The notes under the pieces were generated by a model, which made no database searches, was not told where the DNA came from, and saw only the letters and a list, made by a program, of their open reading frames with translations. A program made the translations under genes and the position numbers. 64,000 bases of DNA from Acinetobacter suaedae (lineage in GTDB: Bacteria; Pseudomonadota; Gammaproteobacteria; Pseudomonadales; Moraxellaceae): the NCBI RefSeq assembly GCF_008630915.1, contig NZ_CP043909.1, positions 2,790,001 through 2,854,000 of the forward strand, written 5' to 3'. Below are positions 9,203 to 22,230 of this stretch, piece by piece. The first letter of the stretch is position 1. Each line of letters starts with the position of its first letter.

Positions 9203-9694
9203 CTAAATTGTTAGAACTTTTTCGCCACGCGCGATGCCTGAAACACCAGAGCGTACAACCTCTAGGATGGTATTTTCAGCCAATGCATCAATAAAACCAT
9301 CAATCTTGTCCGTTGTACCCGCGATTTGAATTGTATAAGTGGTCGGTGTTACATCAACAATTTGAGCACGGAAGATATCCGCAGTACGTTTGATTTCAGC
9401 ACGCGCTGCACCCAAAGCTTTCACTTTGATTAACATCAATTCGCGTTCGATGTGTGCCCCTTCAGACAAATCAACCACTTTTACAACTTCAACTAATTTG
9501 TTGAGTTGTTTGGTGATTTGCTCAATTTTATGATCATCACCATAGGTAGTTAAAGTCAGACGAGATAAGGTTTCATCTTCGGTTGGCGCAACGTTTAAGG
9601 TTTCAATGTTATAGCCACGTTGACTAAACAAACCAACAAGACGAGAAAGCGCACCAGCCTCGTTTTCAACGAGTACAGAAATAATATGTCTCAT
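9203..9694 (-). CDS. ilvH: Acetolactate synthase small (regulatory) subunit
   Basis: This is the regulatory subunit of acetohydroxyacid synthase, which binds valine for feedback inhibition and raises the activity of the large subunit. Its 163 residues are standard for the IlvH/IlvN long type. The N-terminal ACT domain starts [20 protein letters not shown] and continues with the RGYNIETLNVAPTED segment typical of this subunit. The start ATG shares one base with the stop of the large-subunit gene (TAATG at 9692-9696), so the two are translationally coupled. Confidence 0.97.
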   Translation of the reverse strand: MRHIISVLVENEAGALSRLVGLFSQRGYNIETLNVAPTEDETLSRLTLTTYGDDHKIEQITKQLNKLVEVVKVVDLSEGAHIERELMLIKVKALGAARAEIKRTADIFRAQIVDVTPTTYTIQIAGTTDKIDGFIDALAENTILEVVRSGVSGIARGEKVLTI

Positions 9695-11418
9695 TACGTA
9701 CGCTCCCCTTTACCTAACCACATATCCTTCATTGATTGACCGGCAACTAACATTGGGTAAACATGCTCTGTACGATCAACCATGACATTAATGAATACAC
9801 ACTTGTCATTGATCGCCATCGCTTCAGCAAGCTTAGACTCCAACTCATCTGCATGGTTAATCTGGATGCCTACATGACCATAAGCTTCCATAAGCTTGGC
9901 AAAGTCAGGTAATGAATCCACATAAGAACTTGAATGACGTCCTTCATAGTTCATATCTTGCCACTGCTTAACCATACCCAAAGCTTGGTTGTTTAAGCAT
10001 AGAATTTTCACATTTAAGCCATACTGCTTACATGTTGATAATTCTTGGATACACATCTGAATCGATGCTTCACCAGTGATACAAACCACTTGTTGGTCAG
10101 GGAATGCAAGCTTTGCTGCCATGGCATAAGGTAAACCCACACCCATAGTTCCAAGACCACCGGAGTTGATCCATTGACGTGGACGCTTATATTTATAGTA
10201 GTTAGCACCAAACATTTGATGTTGACCTACGTCAGAAGTGATAATTGCATCACCATTGGTCACACGATCTAATGCCTCAACCACTTGCTGAGGTTTCATT
10301 ACACCGTTTTGACCTTCTTCATAACGCAAGCCATGAACTTTACGCCACTCATTAATTTGAGACCACCATGCCGCAATCGCTTCAGGGTTTGGCTTAGATA
10401 CGTTCATTTGTTTCAATTGCACCAACATCTCTTGAAGAACTGGCTCAACAGCACCCACAATTGGGATGTGTGCCATAATCGTCTTCGAAATCGTTGCAGG
10501 GTCAACATCGATATGAATGACTTTTGCATTGGTACAGAATTTTGCAGGATTATTGGTCACACGGTCATCAAAACGTGCACCAATTGCTAAAATCACATCG
10601 GCATTATGCATTGCCATATTGGCTTCGTATGTACCATGCATTCCCAACATACCCACAAATTGTGGATCATTACCTGGGAAAGCACCTAAGCCCATCAAGG
10701 TATTGGTTACAGGGTAACCCAATAAATGTGCAAGCTCAGTCAATAGACCAGAAGCATTTCCTTGCACAACACCACCACCTGTATAGATGATTGGACGCTT
10801 TGCAGAAATCAATTCATCAATCGCTTTGCGAATTTGACCTGAATGACCTCGTGAAGGTGGCTGATAAGAGCGCATTTTCACTTTTTCTGGGTATTCATAA
10901 GCAAATTTTTCTGCTGGATTAGTCGCATCTTTTGGAATATCAACTACAACTGGACCTGGACGGCCAGAAGACGCGATATAGAATGCTTTCTTAATAATTG
11001 CAGGAATTTCGCTAGCGTGACGCACTTGGAAACTGTGCTTTACGATTGGGCGAGAAATACCCACCATATCAGTTTCTTGGAATGCATCTTCACCAATTAA
11101 ATGACTCGCAACCTGACCAGACAAAATCACCATCGGGATTGAGTCCATATAAGCAGTTGCAATTGGTGTGACCGTGTTGGTTGCACCCGGACCTGAAGTC
11201 ACAAGTACAACACCCGTCTTGCCTGTTACGCGTGAGTAAGCATCAGCCATGTGACCAGCTGCTTGTTCATGACGTACGAGGTAATGATTGATTTTGTCTT
11301 GTTGAAATAGCGCGTCATAGATATGTAAAACTGCGCCGCCTGGATAACCAAAAACATGCTCTACGCCTTCGTCCGCAAGGGCACGAACGAGCATTTCACC
11401 ACCAGATAAAAGTTCCAA
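9694..11418 (-). CDS. ilvI: Acetolactate synthase large (catalytic) subunit, biosynthetic
   Basis: This thiamine-diphosphate enzyme joins pyruvate with pyruvate or 2-oxobutyrate. The 574-residue protein begins [19 protein letters not shown] and shows the N-terminal motif [13 protein letters not shown], the catalytic Glu in [15 protein letters not shown], an FAD-binding middle region and the TPP motif [12 protein letters not shown]...LNNQALGMV. It starts at TTG, supported by AGGGTG 7 bases upstream; the next ATG would remove eight residues. The upstream 500 bases hold its promoter, but I could not identify a leader peptide rich in branched-chain residues. Confidence 0.97.
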   Translation of the reverse strand: MELLSGGEMLVRALADEGVEHVFGYPGGAVLHIYDALFQQDKINHYLVRHEQAAGHMADAYSRVTGKTGVVLVTSGPGATNTVTPIATAYMDSIPMVILSGQVASHLIGEDAFQETDMVGISRPIVKHSFQVRHASEIPAIIKKAFYIASSGRPGPVVVDIPKDATNPAEKFAYEYPEKVKMRSYQPPSRGHSGQIRKAIDELISAKRPIIYTGGGVVQGNASGLLTELAHLLGYPVTNTLMGLGAFPGNDPQFVGMLGMHGTYEANMAMHNADVILAIGARFDDRVTNNPAKFCTNAKVIHIDVDPATISKTIMAHIPIVGAVEPVLQEMLVQLKQMNVSKPNPEAIAAWWSQINEWRKVHGLRYEEGQNGVMKPQQVVEALDRVTNGDAIITSDVGQHQMFGANYYKYKRPRQWINSGGLGTMGVGLPYAMAAKLAFPDQQVVCITGEASIQMCIQELSTCKQYGLNVKILCLNNQALGMVKQWQDMNYEGRHSSSYVDSLPDFAKLMEAYGHVGIQINHADELESKLAEAMAINDKCVFINVMVDRTEHVYPMLVAGQSMKDMWLGKGERT

Positions 11419-11925
11419 CGTGATTCACCCTAGTGTTTGCACAATTTATGGAAGACATAAACTGTGTTTCATTCATTAATTTATGCACTTTTTATAAGTG
11501 TGCATATTCTACTCGTTTTTGCTGCAATAGGAAAAATTTTCTGACTCATCAGCCGTATAAGCTGTTATTACATCTCGAATCAAAACATGTTGGGATAAAC
11601 ATATTTCAAAAAATCATCCTCTCGGCTAGAAAGAATGTCCATTGCAAGCCATGATATTTATTCGAAGGGTGATCAAATAAACACATATAAAACTAAAGCA
11701 AGCATTTTTGTTGCTTTCCTGCACAAAGTCAAGAATAAAGCAAAAGATTTTATATAATATTTTTTAGCTGATGTTTTTTTAAACTAATCATTCATAAAAA
11801 TACAAGCACATTCAAATGAGCTTTATCTTAATTATTGCGCTTTTGATATGTCTAAATTCCAGTTAAAGTATTTATTCTTAGTATAAAGAAACTGATCAAA
11901 CCAAATGATCTTGGGGAAAACAGCA
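11419..11925. other. Noncoding region between ilvI and a DUF4124 gene
   Basis: About 500 bases of AT-rich DNA between divergent genes, which must hold both promoters. I see the AGGGTG ribosome binding site of ilvI and a partial inverted repeat at 11484-11504 (TGCAC...GTGCA). I found no convincing attenuator, T-box or conserved small gene. Confidence 0.5.
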
Positions 11926-12276
11926 ATGTTATTATTTCATTTAAAAACAAACACATTTATAGCACTAACCAGTTTGGTTCTACTCTATTCGAGCCAAATA
12001 CATGCTCAGCAGTATTACAAATGGGTCGATGCAAATGGGTCAACCCATTACACTCGGACTCCACCGCCCAAAGGAACAAAACTTTTAGATAAAGTTTCAA
12101 CATATGGGGTAAATAGCAACCAAAATAAGACCAATACACCAACACCAGATGAGCAAAAAACACCTCAACACAACACTTCATCGCCTACAAATCCCCCTCA
12201 ACCAGACAATATGCACAAAGATGAAACACTCCAACCTCAAAATACAGAAATAGTAGAAGCGCCAGCAGATCAATAA
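11926..12276 (+). CDS. DUF4124 domain protein, exported
   Basis: I choose ATG 11926 (GGGG at 11913-11916 as ribosome binding site), giving 116 residues. A signal peptide (hydrophobic FIALTSLVLLYSSQIHA) ends before QQYYKWVDANGSTHYT, the start of the DUF4124 motif (YxWVDxxGxxHYT then PPP). After about 45 residues the chain turns into a low-complexity Thr/Pro/Gln/Asn tail. DUF4124 proteins are periplasmic or envelope proteins of unknown role. It is a single gene upstream of leuS. Confidence 0.8.
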   Translation: MLLFHLKTNTFIALTSLVLLYSSQIHAQQYYKWVDANGSTHYTRTPPPKGTKLLDKVSTYGVNSNQNKTNTPTPDEQKTPQHNTSSPTNPPQPDNMHKDETLQPQNTEIVEAPADQ

Positions 12277-12280
12277 CTGA

Positions 12281-15043
<2,763 letters not shown>

Positions 15044-15059
15044 TTTCTTGCTTATGCCC

Positions 15060-15156
15060 CTCTCCACTCAGGAGAGGAAAAAGAAATTTAAAGTTAATAA
15101 ACAAAACCTCATCAAAGCCCGCTGTCATTCAACGGGCTTTGATTCTAAAATGTGGT
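15060..15156 (+). repeat. Two hairpins between leuS and lptE
   Basis: CCTCTCC and GGAGAGG (near 15059-15077) pair around ACTCA. Further on, CAAAGCCCG pairs with CGGGCTTTG (about 15114-15143) and is followed by ATTCT. The second may be a weak terminator or pause site for leuS. It lacks a long T-run, so read-through into lptE is likely. Confidence 0.55.
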
Positions 15157-15210
15157 CAATTTATCAAGATTAAATCTTCCATATTTGTTGGAATATCATA
15201 AGGACAAAGC

Positions 15211-15720
15211 ATGCATTTAGTTCAACGTGTTGCAGCAGTTGTTTTAACTTTAGGTCTAAGTGTTGGCTTAGTCGGCTGTGGTTTTCATTTAAAAGGTAAC
15301 AACCCAGCAGCAACACCATTGGTTTATAACAAGCTGACTTTGGTCATGCCAGATAATACCGACGAACTGGAAAATCGTTTAAGCATTTATTTAACAGCAA
15401 CAGGCGTACAACTGAGTAATTCTAATGATGCTTATGTATTACGTGTACTTGATTACACACCACGTCGCCAGCTCCTCAATGGTAAACTGACGGAAGTACT
15501 CCTCCGTTTAACCGTAACTTTCCAAATCGAAGATCGCCAAGGTAACAAAATTACTGAACCACGTACTTTAACTGCATCTCGCAGCTATCAATATGATGTC
15601 GCAACAGTCAATACAGATAACCAACAAGAAGATTATTTGAACCGAATTGTGATTGATGATGTTGCTCAGCAGGTGACACGTCAAATTGCCGCCAACCGTC
15701 TTCCTAAAGCTCAATCTTAG
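15211..15720 (+). CDS. lptE: LPS-assembly lipoprotein LptE
   Basis: LptE plugs the LptD barrel that inserts lipopolysaccharide or lipooligosaccharide into the outer leaflet. The 169-residue product has a lipoprotein signal with lipobox LVGC (Cys23) followed by GFHLKG, the start typical of LptE/RlpB. The middle (LTLVMPDNTDELENRL... then RRQLLNGKLTEVLLRLTVTF) is typical of the family. AAGGA lies 8 bases before the ATG. Its place between leuS and holA supports the call. Confidence 0.95.
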   Translation: MHLVQRVAAVVLTLGLSVGLVGCGFHLKGNNPAATPLVYNKLTLVMPDNTDELENRLSIYLTATGVQLSNSNDAYVLRVLDYTPRRQLLNGKLTEVLLRLTVTFQIEDRQGNKITEPRTLTASRSYQYDVATVNTDNQQEDYLNRIVIDDVAQQVTRQIAANRLPKAQS

Positions 15721-15729
15721 TTCTCATTC

Positions 15730-16725
15730 ATGAAACTCGATTATGTTCAAGCGTTAAAACGTGTTGCAGAAGCTCGTGGTGCATGGATTATGCATGGGCA
15801 AGAGCCCTTGCTTGAACAAAATCTACTGGATGCTTTTCGCAAAAGCTGGCAAGAGCAGGAAGTGGAACGGCAACGCTATGATATTAATAGTGTCCATGAC
15901 TGGAAAAATGTCTTTAACGCACTGAATAGTTTGTCACTATTTTCTCAGCAACTTGCAGTAGAAGTACATGGTAATATCAAACCTGATGCAAACGGGCTAA
16001 AACTATTAAAGAACTACATCCAACATAATGAACAAAACTTGTTGTTGATTGTTTTACCGAAACAAGACAGCAGCAGTTTAAAATCCGCTTTTTTCCAAGT
16101 TATCGAAGCAAATGGCGTCGTTGTTCCACTCACTGCAAATTATCCTCAAGACCGTCAACGTATTCTAACCATTGAAGCAGAAAAGCTTGGCATTGAGCTT
16201 AATAATGATGCTTGGCAATGGCTCATGCAACATCATGAACATAACTTACTCGCCGCAAAAAATAGCTTAATGCGTGTTGCAGATACTTTTCCTGACATTC
16301 AGCAGATTCAAATTGAACAGCTCTATGCCTGCTTACAGGATCAATCGCGCTACACCACTTATGATTTAAGTGATGCGTTATTGGCAGGAAATCTAGCTCA
16401 ATCAGTCAAAATCTATCAATATCTTCTTGCCGCTGGTGAGCCTGATAGCCTTATTCTTTGGACATTAAGTAAAGAAATGCGTTTGCTGATGCAGTTATTT
16501 GAACAACCTCATAACGCTATTCAATTGGGTATTTGGAAAACCAAAGTATCACTGTATCAACAAGCATTACGGCGATTAAATCCAAGACAGTTTTTAATGT
16601 GGTCCGATCTCTTATTACGTATCGATGCGGCAATTAAAGGAATGTCCCAAGAAAATTCAGAGCAGCTCATGTTACAAGCCATTAGCGAGCTGTGTGGGCG
16701 TACATTATTTACCCCATCAATCTAG
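15730..16725 (+). CDS. holA: DNA polymerase III delta subunit
   Basis: HolA is the clamp-loader subunit that opens the beta ring. The 331 residues match the family length. The N-terminus MKLDYVQALKR and the segment WIMHGQEPLLEQNLLDAFR are typical; the AAA+ fold in delta has lost its Walker motifs, and none is visible here. The C-terminus has the usual helical collar, with LLLRIDAAIKGMSQENSEQLM. Nine bases separate it from the lptE stop, so the two are cotranscribed. Confidence 0.95.
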   Translation: MKLDYVQALKRVAEARGAWIMHGQEPLLEQNLLDAFRKSWQEQEVERQRYDINSVHDWKNVFNALNSLSLFSQQLAVEVHGNIKPDANGLKLLKNYIQHNEQNLLLIVLPKQDSSSLKSAFFQVIEANGVVVPLTANYPQDRQRILTIEAEKLGIELNNDAWQWLMQHHEHNLLAAKNSLMRVADTFPDIQQIQIEQLYACLQDQSRYTTYDLSDALLAGNLAQSVKIYQYLLAAGEPDSLILWTLSKEMRLLMQLFEQPHNAIQLGIWKTKVSLYQQALRRLNPRQFLMWSDLLLRIDAAIKGMSQENSEQLMLQAISELCGRTLFTPSI

Positions 16726-16738
16726 GTCAAAATAAAAA

Positions 16739-16760
16739 TAGAGAATAATTCTCATTTTAA
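16739..16760 (+). promoter_or_regulatory. Fur-box-like palindrome upstream of macA
   Basis: GAGAATAATTCTC (16741-16753) is a perfect palindrome inside AATAGAGAATAATTCTCATT, which closely resembles known Fur boxes of gammaproteobacteria. It lies about 80-100 bases before the macA start and 15 bases after holA. It would make the exporter iron-regulated. Inferred from pattern only. Confidence 0.45.
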
Positions 16761-16832
16761 ATTAAAAATATTCACGTTTTATCCTTATTTCACTTTTATA
16801 CTAAATAAAATCTTTAATTATGCACACATCCC

Positions 16833-18152
16833 ATGCCAAAACTGATTTCTAAAAATATGAAACCTGTGAAAACAATCATCATCTTAGTCTGTATTGTCGT
16901 GATTGCACTATTGAGTTGGCTCATGTTAAAACCTAAAACAGCCACACCACAATACATCACAGCTGAAGTAGGACGTGGTGATATTGAAAACTCAGTTTTG
17001 GCAACAGGGATTTTAGAAGCCACTAAAATGGTCAGCGTTGGCGCACAGGTTTCGGGTCAGGTCAAAAAAATGTATGTGCAACTTGGTGACCAAGTCAAAC
17101 AAGGGCAACTCATCGCTCAAATTGACTCGGTACGCCAAGAGAATGAGCTAAAAACAGCGGAAGCCAATATTAAAAATCAACAAGCTCAACTGGCCGTACA
17201 ACAAGCCAATCTCGCCAAAGTTGAAGCCGAATATAAGCGTCAACAAACCATGTTCAGCCAAGATGCCACCTCTCGTGCTGAGCTAGAATCGGCACTAGCA
17301 AGCTATAAAACAGCACAAGCTCAAATCGCAGCAATTAATGCACAAATCGAACAATCACGTCTAACCCTTGCAACAGCTAAAGAGGATTTAGGCTATACCA
17401 GCATTGTTGCACCGATGGATGGAACAATTGTGGCGATTGTGACTGAAGAAGGCCAAACGGTAAATGCGAACCAAACTGCTCCGACCATTGTCAAACTCGC
17501 AACGCTAGATAACATGACCGTCAAGGCGCAAATTTCTGAAGCGGACGTGATGAAAGTGGAGAAAGGTCAAACGGTTTACTTCACAACGCTTGGCAACAGT
17601 GAAAAGAAACACTATGCAAAATTGCGTCAAGTTGAGCCTGCTCCAAATTCAATTAACACTGAAACCTCGACCAATAGCTCTTCATCCTCATCAAATTCTG
17701 CTGTTTATTACAATGCGCTATTTGATGTGCCAAATGAGGATGGCAAATTACGAATCGACATGACTGCGCAGGTTTACATTGTTTTAGCTGAAGCTAAAAA
17801 TGTACTGACGATTCCTGCGGCAGCGGTTCAAAGTAGCAAACGCCCTGCTCGTAAAGATCGTGCAGCGCCTGCATCAAATAATGAAACCGATCAACGTCCG
17901 AATAACCGACTTGAGCTAAGTCCAGAACAACGCCAATTGGTCACTGAAGGAAAAGCCAGTATCGCAAATGTACGTGTCATCCAAGCAGATGGTTCTGCCA
18001 AAGTACAACCGGTATTGGTGGGTTTAAATAACCGTGTCACAGTTGAAGTCATCAAAGGTCTTAAACAAGGTGATCAAGTGATCATTGCTGATGGCTCAGA
18101 TAGCTCAAATGATGCAGCCAAACGCAGTGGCCAGCGTGCGATGAGAATGTAA
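16833..18152 (+). CDS. macA: Periplasmic adaptor MacA of a MacAB-type exporter
   Basis: This membrane-fusion protein links the MacB ABC transporter to an outer-membrane channel. The 439 residues have one N-terminal membrane anchor ([19 protein letters not shown]), a lipoyl half-motif [25 protein letters not shown], a long alpha-hairpin rich in Gln/Ala (about residues 100-185), and the beta-barrel return segment [17 protein letters not shown] Ser/Asn-rich linker and a C-terminal [14 protein letters not shown] complete the family layout. ATG 16857 is an alternative start with no better ribosome binding site. One base separates its stop from macB. Confidence 0.93.
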   Translation: MPKLISKNMKPVKTIIILVCIVVIALLSWLMLKPKTATPQYITAEVGRGDIENSVLATGILEATKMVSVGAQVSGQVKKMYVQLGDQVKQGQLIAQIDSVRQENELKTAEANIKNQQAQLAVQQANLAKVEAEYKRQQTMFSQDATSRAELESALASYKTAQAQIAAINAQIEQSRLTLATAKEDLGYTSIVAPMDGTIVAIVTEEGQTVNANQTAPTIVKLATLDNMTVKAQISEADVMKVEKGQTVYFTTLGNSEKKHYAKLRQVEPAPNSINTETSTNSSSSSSNSAVYYNALFDVPNEDGKLRIDMTAQVYIVLAEAKNVLTIPAAAVQSSKRPARKDRAAPASNNETDQRPNNRLELSPEQRQLVTEGKASIANVRVIQADGSAKVQPVLVGLNNRVTVEVIKGLKQGDQVIIADGSDSSNDAAKRSGQRAMRM

Positions 18153-18153
18153 T

Positions 18154-20145
18154 ATGACTCAAGATCAAATTCATTCGACCAAACCACTGCTCGAAGTCAG
18201 TAACCTAACCCGTGAATTTCCTGCGGGGGAAACCACGGTCCAAATTCTCAAGGGCATCAATTTAAAGATTTATGCAGGTGAGTTGGTTGCGATCGTCGGT
18301 CAATCAGGATCGGGCAAATCAACCCTAATGAATATCCTCGGTTGTTTAGATAAACCGACTGAGGGAAGTTATTTGGTCAATGGCCGTGAAACACGGCAAC
18401 TTGAACCTGACGAACTCGCGCAATTACGCCGTGAATATTTTGGATTTATTTTCCAACGTTATCATTTATTGGGTGATCTGAGTGCATCAGGCAATGTCGA
18501 AGTTCCTGCAATCTATGCAGGTGTAGACAATCATTTACGCCAAGAACGTTCCGCAGAGTTATTGTCTGAACTCGGATTAGGAGAACGTTTACATCATCGC
18601 CCAAGCCAACTTTCAGGCGGTCAACAGCAACGTGTATCGATTGCACGTGCTTTGATGAATGGTGGTGATGTTATTTTGGCAGATGAACCGACGGGTGCAT
18701 TGGACAAAAATAGTGGTATTGAAGTCATGCGAATTTTGCGTGAACTCAATGCCAAAGGTCATACTATTATCTTGGTGACCCATGATCTAAATGTTGCCAA
18801 AAATGCAACGCGTATTATCGAAATCAGTGATGGTAATATTATTTCGGATCGTGCCAATACGCCTGAAAATACTGATCCAGACCTTGAACATCAACCGTTG
18901 CAACGGGAGCCGCAAAAGAAAACTTCTGCTTGGCGTTCTTTCTTTGATCGTCTCGGTGAAGCTTTTCGCATGGCGCTGCTTGCAATGAATGCCCATCGCA
19001 TGCGAACCTTTTTAACCATGCTTGGGATTATCATCGGGATTGCATCTGTCGTCTCCGTTGTGGCGCTCGGAAATGGTTCGCAAAAACAAATTTTAGAAAA
19101 TATCAGCAGTCTCGGCACCAATACCATCACGGTCTATCAAGGTCGGGGGTTTGGTGATACATCAAGGGCCTCCCAAGTCAAAACCTTGGTTCCTGCGGAT
19201 GCTGATGCATTAGCTGAACAGCCTTATGTCGATGGGGTAAGTCCATCTGCAAACACCAGTGTAACGTTACGTTTTAAAGATACCGAAGCTTCCGCAACCG
19301 TAAATGGTGTGAGTGAAGACTTTTTCTATGTTCGAGGCATGACCTTCAAATCGGGACAGCCTTTTGACAAAGCAGGTGTCACCCAACGTGCACAGGATGT
19401 GGTGATTGATGCCAATACAGAAAAGACTTTTTTTGCTGATGGTACCAATCCTGTAGGTCAAGTGATTCTGTTGGGAAGTGTTCCGAGCCGAATTATTGGT
19501 GTCATTGAAGCTGAAAAAGGCTTTATGGGAAATTCCGACAGTTTAAATGTCTATCTCCCCTACTCGACTGTGATGAGCCGTATGTTGGGACAGTCCAATG
19601 TTCGTAGCATCATTGTGCGTATCAAAGATGAATATCCAAGTACAGCAGCTGAAAATGCAATCCTGACTTTGCTTGAACAGCGTCACGGCGCACAAGATGT
19701 CTTTACTCAAAACTCAGACAGTATTCGTGAAACCATTCAACAAACCACAGCCACGATGACTTTACTGATCTCAGCGATTGCCGTCATTTCTCTGGTCGTA
19801 GGTGGGATTGGCGTGATGAATATTATGCTGGTTTCGGTGACTGAACGAACCCAAGAAATTGGGGTACGTATGGCGGTCGGCGCAAGACAAAGCGATATTT
19901 TGCAGCAGTTTTTGATCGAAGCGATCTTGGTCTGTCTGTTAGGTGGTGTTCTTGGTGTCCTGCTCTCTTTAGGCATTGGTCAAGTCATCGGGCATTTTGC
20001 CAAAGGCGTTATTGAAATGAGTTACTCAACCACTTCAATTGTTGCTGCCTTTGTATGCTCAAGTTTAATTGGTATCGTTTTTGGTTTCTTACCAGCACGA
20101 AACGCAGCACAACTCGATCCAGTTGCTGCTTTAGCAAGAGAATAA
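18154..20145 (+). CDS. macB: ABC transporter MacB, ATPase-permease fusion
   Basis: MacB is a mechanotransmission-type ABC protein that exports macrolides, toxins or siderophores through a TolC-like channel. The 663 residues carry Walker [10 protein letters not shown] (49-57), signature [15 protein letters not shown], Walker [13 protein letters not shown] and the switch His in VTHD. The permease half follows: one membrane helix near [21 protein letters not shown], a large periplasmic domain, then three helices including [21 protein letters not shown]. It runs straight on from macA and is followed by a channel gene after 260 bases. Confidence 0.96.
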   Translation: MTQDQIHSTKPLLEVSNLTREFPAGETTVQILKGINLKIYAGELVAIVGQSGSGKSTLMNILGCLDKPTEGSYLVNGRETRQLEPDELAQLRREYFGFIFQRYHLLGDLSASGNVEVPAIYAGVDNHLRQERSAELLSELGLGERLHHRPSQLSGGQQQRVSIARALMNGGDVILADEPTGALDKNSGIEVMRILRELNAKGHTIILVTHDLNVAKNATRIIEISDGNIISDRANTPENTDPDLEHQPLQREPQKKTSAWRSFFDRLGEAFRMALLAMNAHRMRTFLTMLGIIIGIASVVSVVALGNGSQKQILENISSLGTNTITVYQGRGFGDTSRASQVKTLVPADADALAEQPYVDGVSPSANTSVTLRFKDTEASATVNGVSEDFFYVRGMTFKSGQPFDKAGVTQRAQDVVIDANTEKTFFADGTNPVGQVILLGSVPSRIIGVIEAEKGFMGNSDSLNVYLPYSTVMSRMLGQSNVRSIIVRIKDEYPSTAAENAILTLLEQRHGAQDVFTQNSDSIRETIQQTTATMTLLISAIAVISLVVGGIGVMNIMLVSVTERTQEIGVRMAVGARQSDILQQFLIEAILVCLLGGVLGVLLSLGIGQVIGHFAKGVIEMSYSTTSIVAAFVCSSLIGIVFGFLPARNAAQLDPVAALARE

Positions 20146-20185
20146 TAGCGAAAAAATCTATCCCAAAAATATGATACACGTGAAC

Positions 20186-20310
20186 GTCATCCGCAACCTG
20201 CGTGGTATCAACAAAATATTATTTCTGCGATAGATTAAGATAATTGAAAAAATATGACAGGTTTTGCGGATGACAATGGTTTTGCCTACTTTTCCCGAAA
20301 GAAAAGTAGG
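20186..20310. repeat. Two inverted repeats in the macB-channel gap
   Basis: GTCATCCGCAACCTG (20186-20200) and CAGGTTTTGCGGATGAC (20258-20274) form a long-range imperfect inverted repeat. Next to it CCTACTTTTC (20285-20294) and GAAAAGTAGG (20301-20310) form a perfect 10-bp stem with a 6-base loop. The block could be a REP-like or small non-autonomous mobile element inserted between operon genes, or an RNA structure that lowers expression of the channel gene. Confidence 0.5.
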
Positions 20311-20405
20311 TCGAGCCGAAGGCTTAACCTGAAAAGGGATGAGAATTCGATAAGACTCCGTCTCGATAATCATGCTCTTTCAAATTATTAAAGGAATGAC
20401 AAACA

Positions 20406-21794
20406 ATGTTATTCAAAACACATAAAATCGCACTTGCCCTATGTCTTAGCACTTCTTTAGCTGGCTGTTCTGCTGTGGTCAAAACACCGTATAACGCACC
20501 AACAGTCCAAGTACCACAACAGTTTCAGTACGATGCACAAAAAAAACAAAATGTAAAACTGACTGATCAATGGTGGACATTATTTAATGATGCTCAACTC
20601 AATCAATTAGTTGAACAGGTTTTAGCAAAAAATACGGATCTTGCTGTTGCAGGTATCGCCTTGAAACAAGCTCGTTTACAAGCAGGCTTGGCTGAAAATC
20701 AGCAAGGTATTCGAACCAGCTCTAGTGTTTCTACAGGTCACAACTATGACCTACGCTCAGGTGATGGCAGTGATCGCGGTTTATCAACCAGTGTTGGCGT
20801 GAGTTATGAGTTAGATTTATTTGGAAAACTTGCCAATCAAACTGAGGCAAGTCGTTGGGAAGCTCTGGCAAGCGAACAAGACCTTCAAGCAACAGCGCAA
20901 AGCTTAGTTGCCACCACAGCCAAACTCTACTGGCAACTGGGTTATTTAAATGAACGCTATAACACCATCCAACAAAATTTAGCATCTACGCAAAAAATAT
21001 ATGAGTTGGTCCAATCTCAATACCGAGCAGGTGCAGTTTCAGGTTTAGACCTTACTCAAGCGGAACAATCGGTACAAAGCCAAAAAGCCAGTTTAAGCCA
21101 GATCGAACAACAACGTGTTGAAGCACGCACTGCCATTGCGGTACTGCTGCATCAACCTGTGCAACAACTGAATATTCAAGAGCCAGCGCAATTACCTCAA
21201 AGTGCATTGCCTAATATTGCTGTTGGATTGCCAGCCGAAATTTTATCTCGTCGTCCTGATTTACAAGCATCTGAACTGCGCTTACGCAAAACCCTTGCCA
21301 ATAAAGATGCAACCAAAGCCAGTTATTATCCTTCGATTAATTTGACTGGTAATTTAGGTGCATCGAGCACCTCGTTAACGCAACTCTTGCAAAATCCGGC
21401 CTTAACTTTGGGTGCAAGTTTAAGTCTTCCCTTTCTGCAATATAACGACATGAAGAAAGATCTTGCGATCAGCGATCTGGAATATGAAAAAGCAATTATT
21501 CAATATCGCCAGACGCTATATCAGGCTTTTGCAGATGTAGAGAATGCTTTATCCAATCGAACTCAACTGGATCAACAGGTGCAATTGCAACAACGCAATC
21601 TAGAGCTAGCGGATAAAACAGAGCGATTAACAGAGGTTCGTTATCGTAATGGTGCGATCGCTTTGAAGAATTTACTCGATGCTCAAGCGACCACCCGTAA
21701 CGCACGACTCAGTCTGGTTGAAACCAAACAGAATCAGTACAATGCTTATGTGACCTTGATGCAGGCATTGGGTGGAAGCCCGATCAAACAATAG
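20406..21794 (+). CDS. Outer-membrane efflux lipoprotein (NodT/OprM family, TolC-like)
   Basis: This is the outer-membrane channel of a tripartite exporter. The 462-residue product has a lipoprotein signal with lipobox LAGC (Cys21), then the family start YNAPTVQVPQQF. Two homologous coiled-coil repeats are visible: AVAGIALKQARLQAGLAENQ with LDLTQAEQSVQSQKASLSQIE, and a second with NAIALKNLLDAQAT-type sequence. It contains the family tripeptide block ILSRRPDLQASELRLR. It is best placed as the partner of MacA-MacB upstream. The usual drug-RND partner genes are absent here. Confidence 0.92.
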   Translation: MLFKTHKIALALCLSTSLAGCSAVVKTPYNAPTVQVPQQFQYDAQKKQNVKLTDQWWTLFNDAQLNQLVEQVLAKNTDLAVAGIALKQARLQAGLAENQQGIRTSSSVSTGHNYDLRSGDGSDRGLSTSVGVSYELDLFGKLANQTEASRWEALASEQDLQATAQSLVATTAKLYWQLGYLNERYNTIQQNLASTQKIYELVQSQYRAGAVSGLDLTQAEQSVQSQKASLSQIEQQRVEARTAIAVLLHQPVQQLNIQEPAQLPQSALPNIAVGLPAEILSRRPDLQASELRLRKTLANKDATKASYYPSINLTGNLGASSTSLTQLLQNPALTLGASLSLPFLQYNDMKKDLAISDLEYEKAIIQYRQTLYQAFADVENALSNRTQLDQQVQLQQRNLELADKTERLTEVRYRNGAIALKNLLDAQATTRNARLSLVETKQNQYNAYVTLMQALGGSPIKQ

Positions 21795-21804
21795 TCTATC
21801 TAGA

Positions 21805-22230
21805 CTATTGTTTTAATTCTGCTTGGTCTTCCGTATTGGTATGAATCAACTGAGAAGATTTCACTTTATCTTGGGCATCAAATACAACCTCATATGAGAG
21901 TTTTTGCCCATTAAAGTAGATCTCAGTTGGTGAACCAATAATTTCCCATAGACCAATTGTGGCAATATCCGCAGTCGTGTGCCACAGTGTGCGGCTGATT
22001 CTTGCTGCTTTTGAATATCCTTGTTGAAAGGTATAAATCTCTTTACGTTCGCCATTTATGGTTTCTGAGGTGACTGGCGCACCCAATTCAGAAATCACGT
22101 TATTACGATGTTTTCCTACTTCTAAAACGGTCAAGTTCTTTTTATGCGGTTGGTTACTTGCCATAACCGCTGCGCAGCCTTGTAGCGATAGTAGCATCGC
22201 TAAACCGAATACAATGATAATTTTCTTCAC
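21805..22230 (-). CDS. Small outer-membrane lipoprotein of unknown function
   Basis: The 141 residues begin with a lipoprotein signal (MKKIIIVFGLAMLL...) and lipobox LQGC, with the mature protein starting at CAAVMASN. The segment TVLEVGKHRNNVISELGAPVTS resembles the start of SmpA/BamE-type domains (helix then G-x-P turn), and the later ERKEIYTFQQGY fits a beta strand. Residues 90-110 (LWHTTADIATIGLWEIIGSPTE) are hydrophobic. It converges on the macAB operon, 10 bases from the channel gene stop. A BamE-fold is a guess. Confidence 0.7.
   Translation of the reverse strand: MKKIIIVFGLAMLLSLQGCAAVMASNQPHKKNLTVLEVGKHRNNVISELGAPVTSETINGERKEIYTFQQGYSKAARISRTLWHTTADIATIGLWEIIGSPTEIYFNGQKLSYEVVFDAQDKVKSSQLIHTNTEDQAELKQ

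Noticed and set aside
11535-11560. On the minus strand CTGATGAGTC followed by GAAAA, which recalls the hammerhead ribozyme core.
   Set aside because: There is no stem II and no CGAAA box at the right spacing, and no flanking stems I and III. Chance match.
11580-11660. A very short ATG frame (about 8 codons, minus strand) upstream of ilvI, considered as a branched-chain attenuator leader.
   Set aside because: It holds no Ile, Val or Leu codon run and has no terminator hairpin after it.
15058-15080. A CCTCTCC/GGAGAGG hairpin followed by an A run, considered as a terminator.
   Set aside because: The A run is on the wrong side for a plus-strand terminator and no minus-strand gene ends there.
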